A DNA stretch of 14,451 nucleotides from JBCBSP01 sp964561235 (GTDB taxonomy: Bacteria > Pseudomonadota > Alphaproteobacteria > Caulobacterales > Maricaulaceae): positions 1 to 14,451 of the forward strand of contig CAZLOV010000050.1 of NCBI GenBank assembly GCA_964561235.1, in the 5' to 3' direction. Shown here piece after piece: positions 13,811 to 14,451 of the stretch. A model generated the notes under the pieces. It saw only the letters and a list, made by a program, of their open reading frames with translations. It was not told where the DNA came from and did no database searches. How positions within the stretch are numbered: the first letter of the stretch is position 1; each line of letters opens with the position of its first letter. The translations under genes and the position numbers were made by a program.

Positions 13811-13822
13811 GGGAGAGGATAG

Positions 13823-14451
13823 ATGGCGACCCTGATTTCCAACGCCCCGGCGGCCGCGCCGGCGGCGGCGCCCTTTGCGCCCGACCGGATCGACCCGGCG
13901 CGTGTCGACGCGCTGATGGCGGAATACGGCTTCACCGGCGATTTCCTGAAGCTCGGCGGAAACCCTGCCGATCATCGCGTCGTGGCGGCCATGTCGGGCG
14001 GGGTGGACAGCTCGGTCACCGCCGCCGTGCTGCATCGGGCGGGCTATGACGTCGTGGGCGTCACGCTCCAGCTCTACGATCACGGCGAGGCGGTCAAACG
14101 CAAGGGCGCGTGCTGTGCGGGTCAGGACATCCATGACGCGCGCCGGGTGGCCGAGCATCTGGGCTTTCCCCACTACGTCCTCGACTATGAAGACCGCTTC
14201 CGCGACAGCGTGATGGCGGATTTCGCCGAGACCTATCTGGCGGGCTCCACCCCGATCCCCTGCGTGCGCTGCAATCAGCGGGTGAAGTTCGAGGACCTTC
14301 TGGCGACCGCACGGCAGCTCGGCGCGGACTGCATGGCCACCGGCCATTACATCCGCCGCGGCGAGGCGGGCAATCGCGCGACGCTCGCGCGCGCCGCCGA
14401 TGCGGGCAAGGACCAGTCCTACTTCCTGTTCGCCACCACGCAGGAACAGCT
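13823..14451 (+). CDS. mnmA: MnmA, tRNA-specific 2-thiouridylase (N-terminal part, truncated by window edge)
   Basis: MnmA (TrmU) is a cytoplasmic enzyme that activates U34 of tRNAs for Lys, Glu and Gln with ATP and inserts sulfur to make 2-thiouridine. The first 209 codons are present; the rest lies beyond the right edge. An Ala/Pro-rich extension (about 1-50) precedes the PP-loop ATPase domain: AMSGGVDSSVTAA (56-68), CCAGQDIHDARRVA (97-110), then PIPCVRCNQRVKFEDLL (144-160) with Cys147 and Cys150 in the place of the catalytic cysteine loop. The tRNA/nucleotide motifs ATGHY (172-176) and GKDQSYFL (195-202) follow. The ATG has a good ribosome site (GGGGAGAGGA). It has no link to motility and marks the end of the flagellar cluster; it may be read from flgL or from its own unseen promoter. 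Confidence 0.96.
   Translation, partial: MATLISNAPAAAPAAAPFAPDRIDPARVDALMAEYGFTGDFLKLGGNPADHRVVAAMSGGVDSSVTAAVLHRAGYDVVGVTLQLYDHGEAVKRKGACCAGQDIHDARRVAEHLGFPHYVLDYEDRFRDSVMADFAETYLAGSTPIPCVRCNQRVKFEDLLATARQLGADCMATGHYIRRGEAGNRATLARAADAGKDQSYFLFATTQEQ

Noticed and set aside
13766..14347. Minus-strand open frame opposite mnmA
   Set aside because: The plus strand encodes unmistakable MnmA motifs; the minus frame is an antisense shadow.
1..14451. Mobile elements, CRISPR arrays, tRNA/rRNA genes or phage genes
   Set aside because: No transposase or integrase-like protein, no regularly spaced repeats and no tRNA-like cloverleaf were seen. Nearly all sequence is accounted for by flagellar genes, sciP, mnmA and their control regions.

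Overview
This high-GC window is a flagellar gene cluster from a dimorphic-type alphaproteobacterium of the Caulobacterales/Maricaulales group. The assignment rests on an FlbD-type sigma-54 activator, an FlbE-type FliH, the gene order fliF-fliG-flbE-fliN-flbD-flhA, a sciP gene (DUF1153, known in Caulobacter as an inhibitor of CtrA) and CtrA-box-like TTAA-N7-TTAA motifs upstream of sciP and fliF. No species can be named from sequence alone.

Layout, left to right. (1) 1-5583, minus strand: fliF (MS ring), fliG (C-ring switch), flbE/fliH (export ATPase regulator), fliN (C-ring), flbD (sigma-54 activator) and flhA (export gate, cut by the window edge). Gaps are 29 nt or less, with one 8-nt overlap, so this is very probably one early-class operon. 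(2) 5584-6259: control region of fliF, a strong terminator, sciP, the sciP upstream region and the terminator of the hook operon. (3) 6260-10187, minus strand: fliK (hook-length ruler), flgD (hook cap) and flgE (hook), in transcription order fliK-flgD-flgE. (4) 10188-10681: a 494-bp divergent control region with two opposed sigma-54-type promoters and GGCAG-AAT elements resembling FlbD-binding ftr sites. (5) 10682-13735, plus strand: flgK and flgL, the hook-filament junction proteins. (6) 13823-end, plus strand: mnmA (tRNA 2-thiouridylase), unrelated to motility, which marks the cluster edge and is truncated by the window.

The genes fit a timed assembly cascade. By analogy with Caulobacter, CtrA would fire fliF and sciP. 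The fliF operon makes the MS ring, switch and export parts and also the activator FlbD. FlbD with sigma-54 would then turn on the hook genes (fliK-flgD-flgE) and junction genes (flgK-flgL) from the shared divergent region. SciP would damp CtrA-driven promoters afterwards. The proteins are recognisable members of known families. The points most worth a second look are the regulatory layout in 10317-10620, including possible CcrM (GANTC) sites inside the FlbD-like elements, the internal repeats in FliK and the duplicated module in FlgK. I found no mobile element, CRISPR array, tRNA or rRNA, and nothing that looks like a wholly new system.
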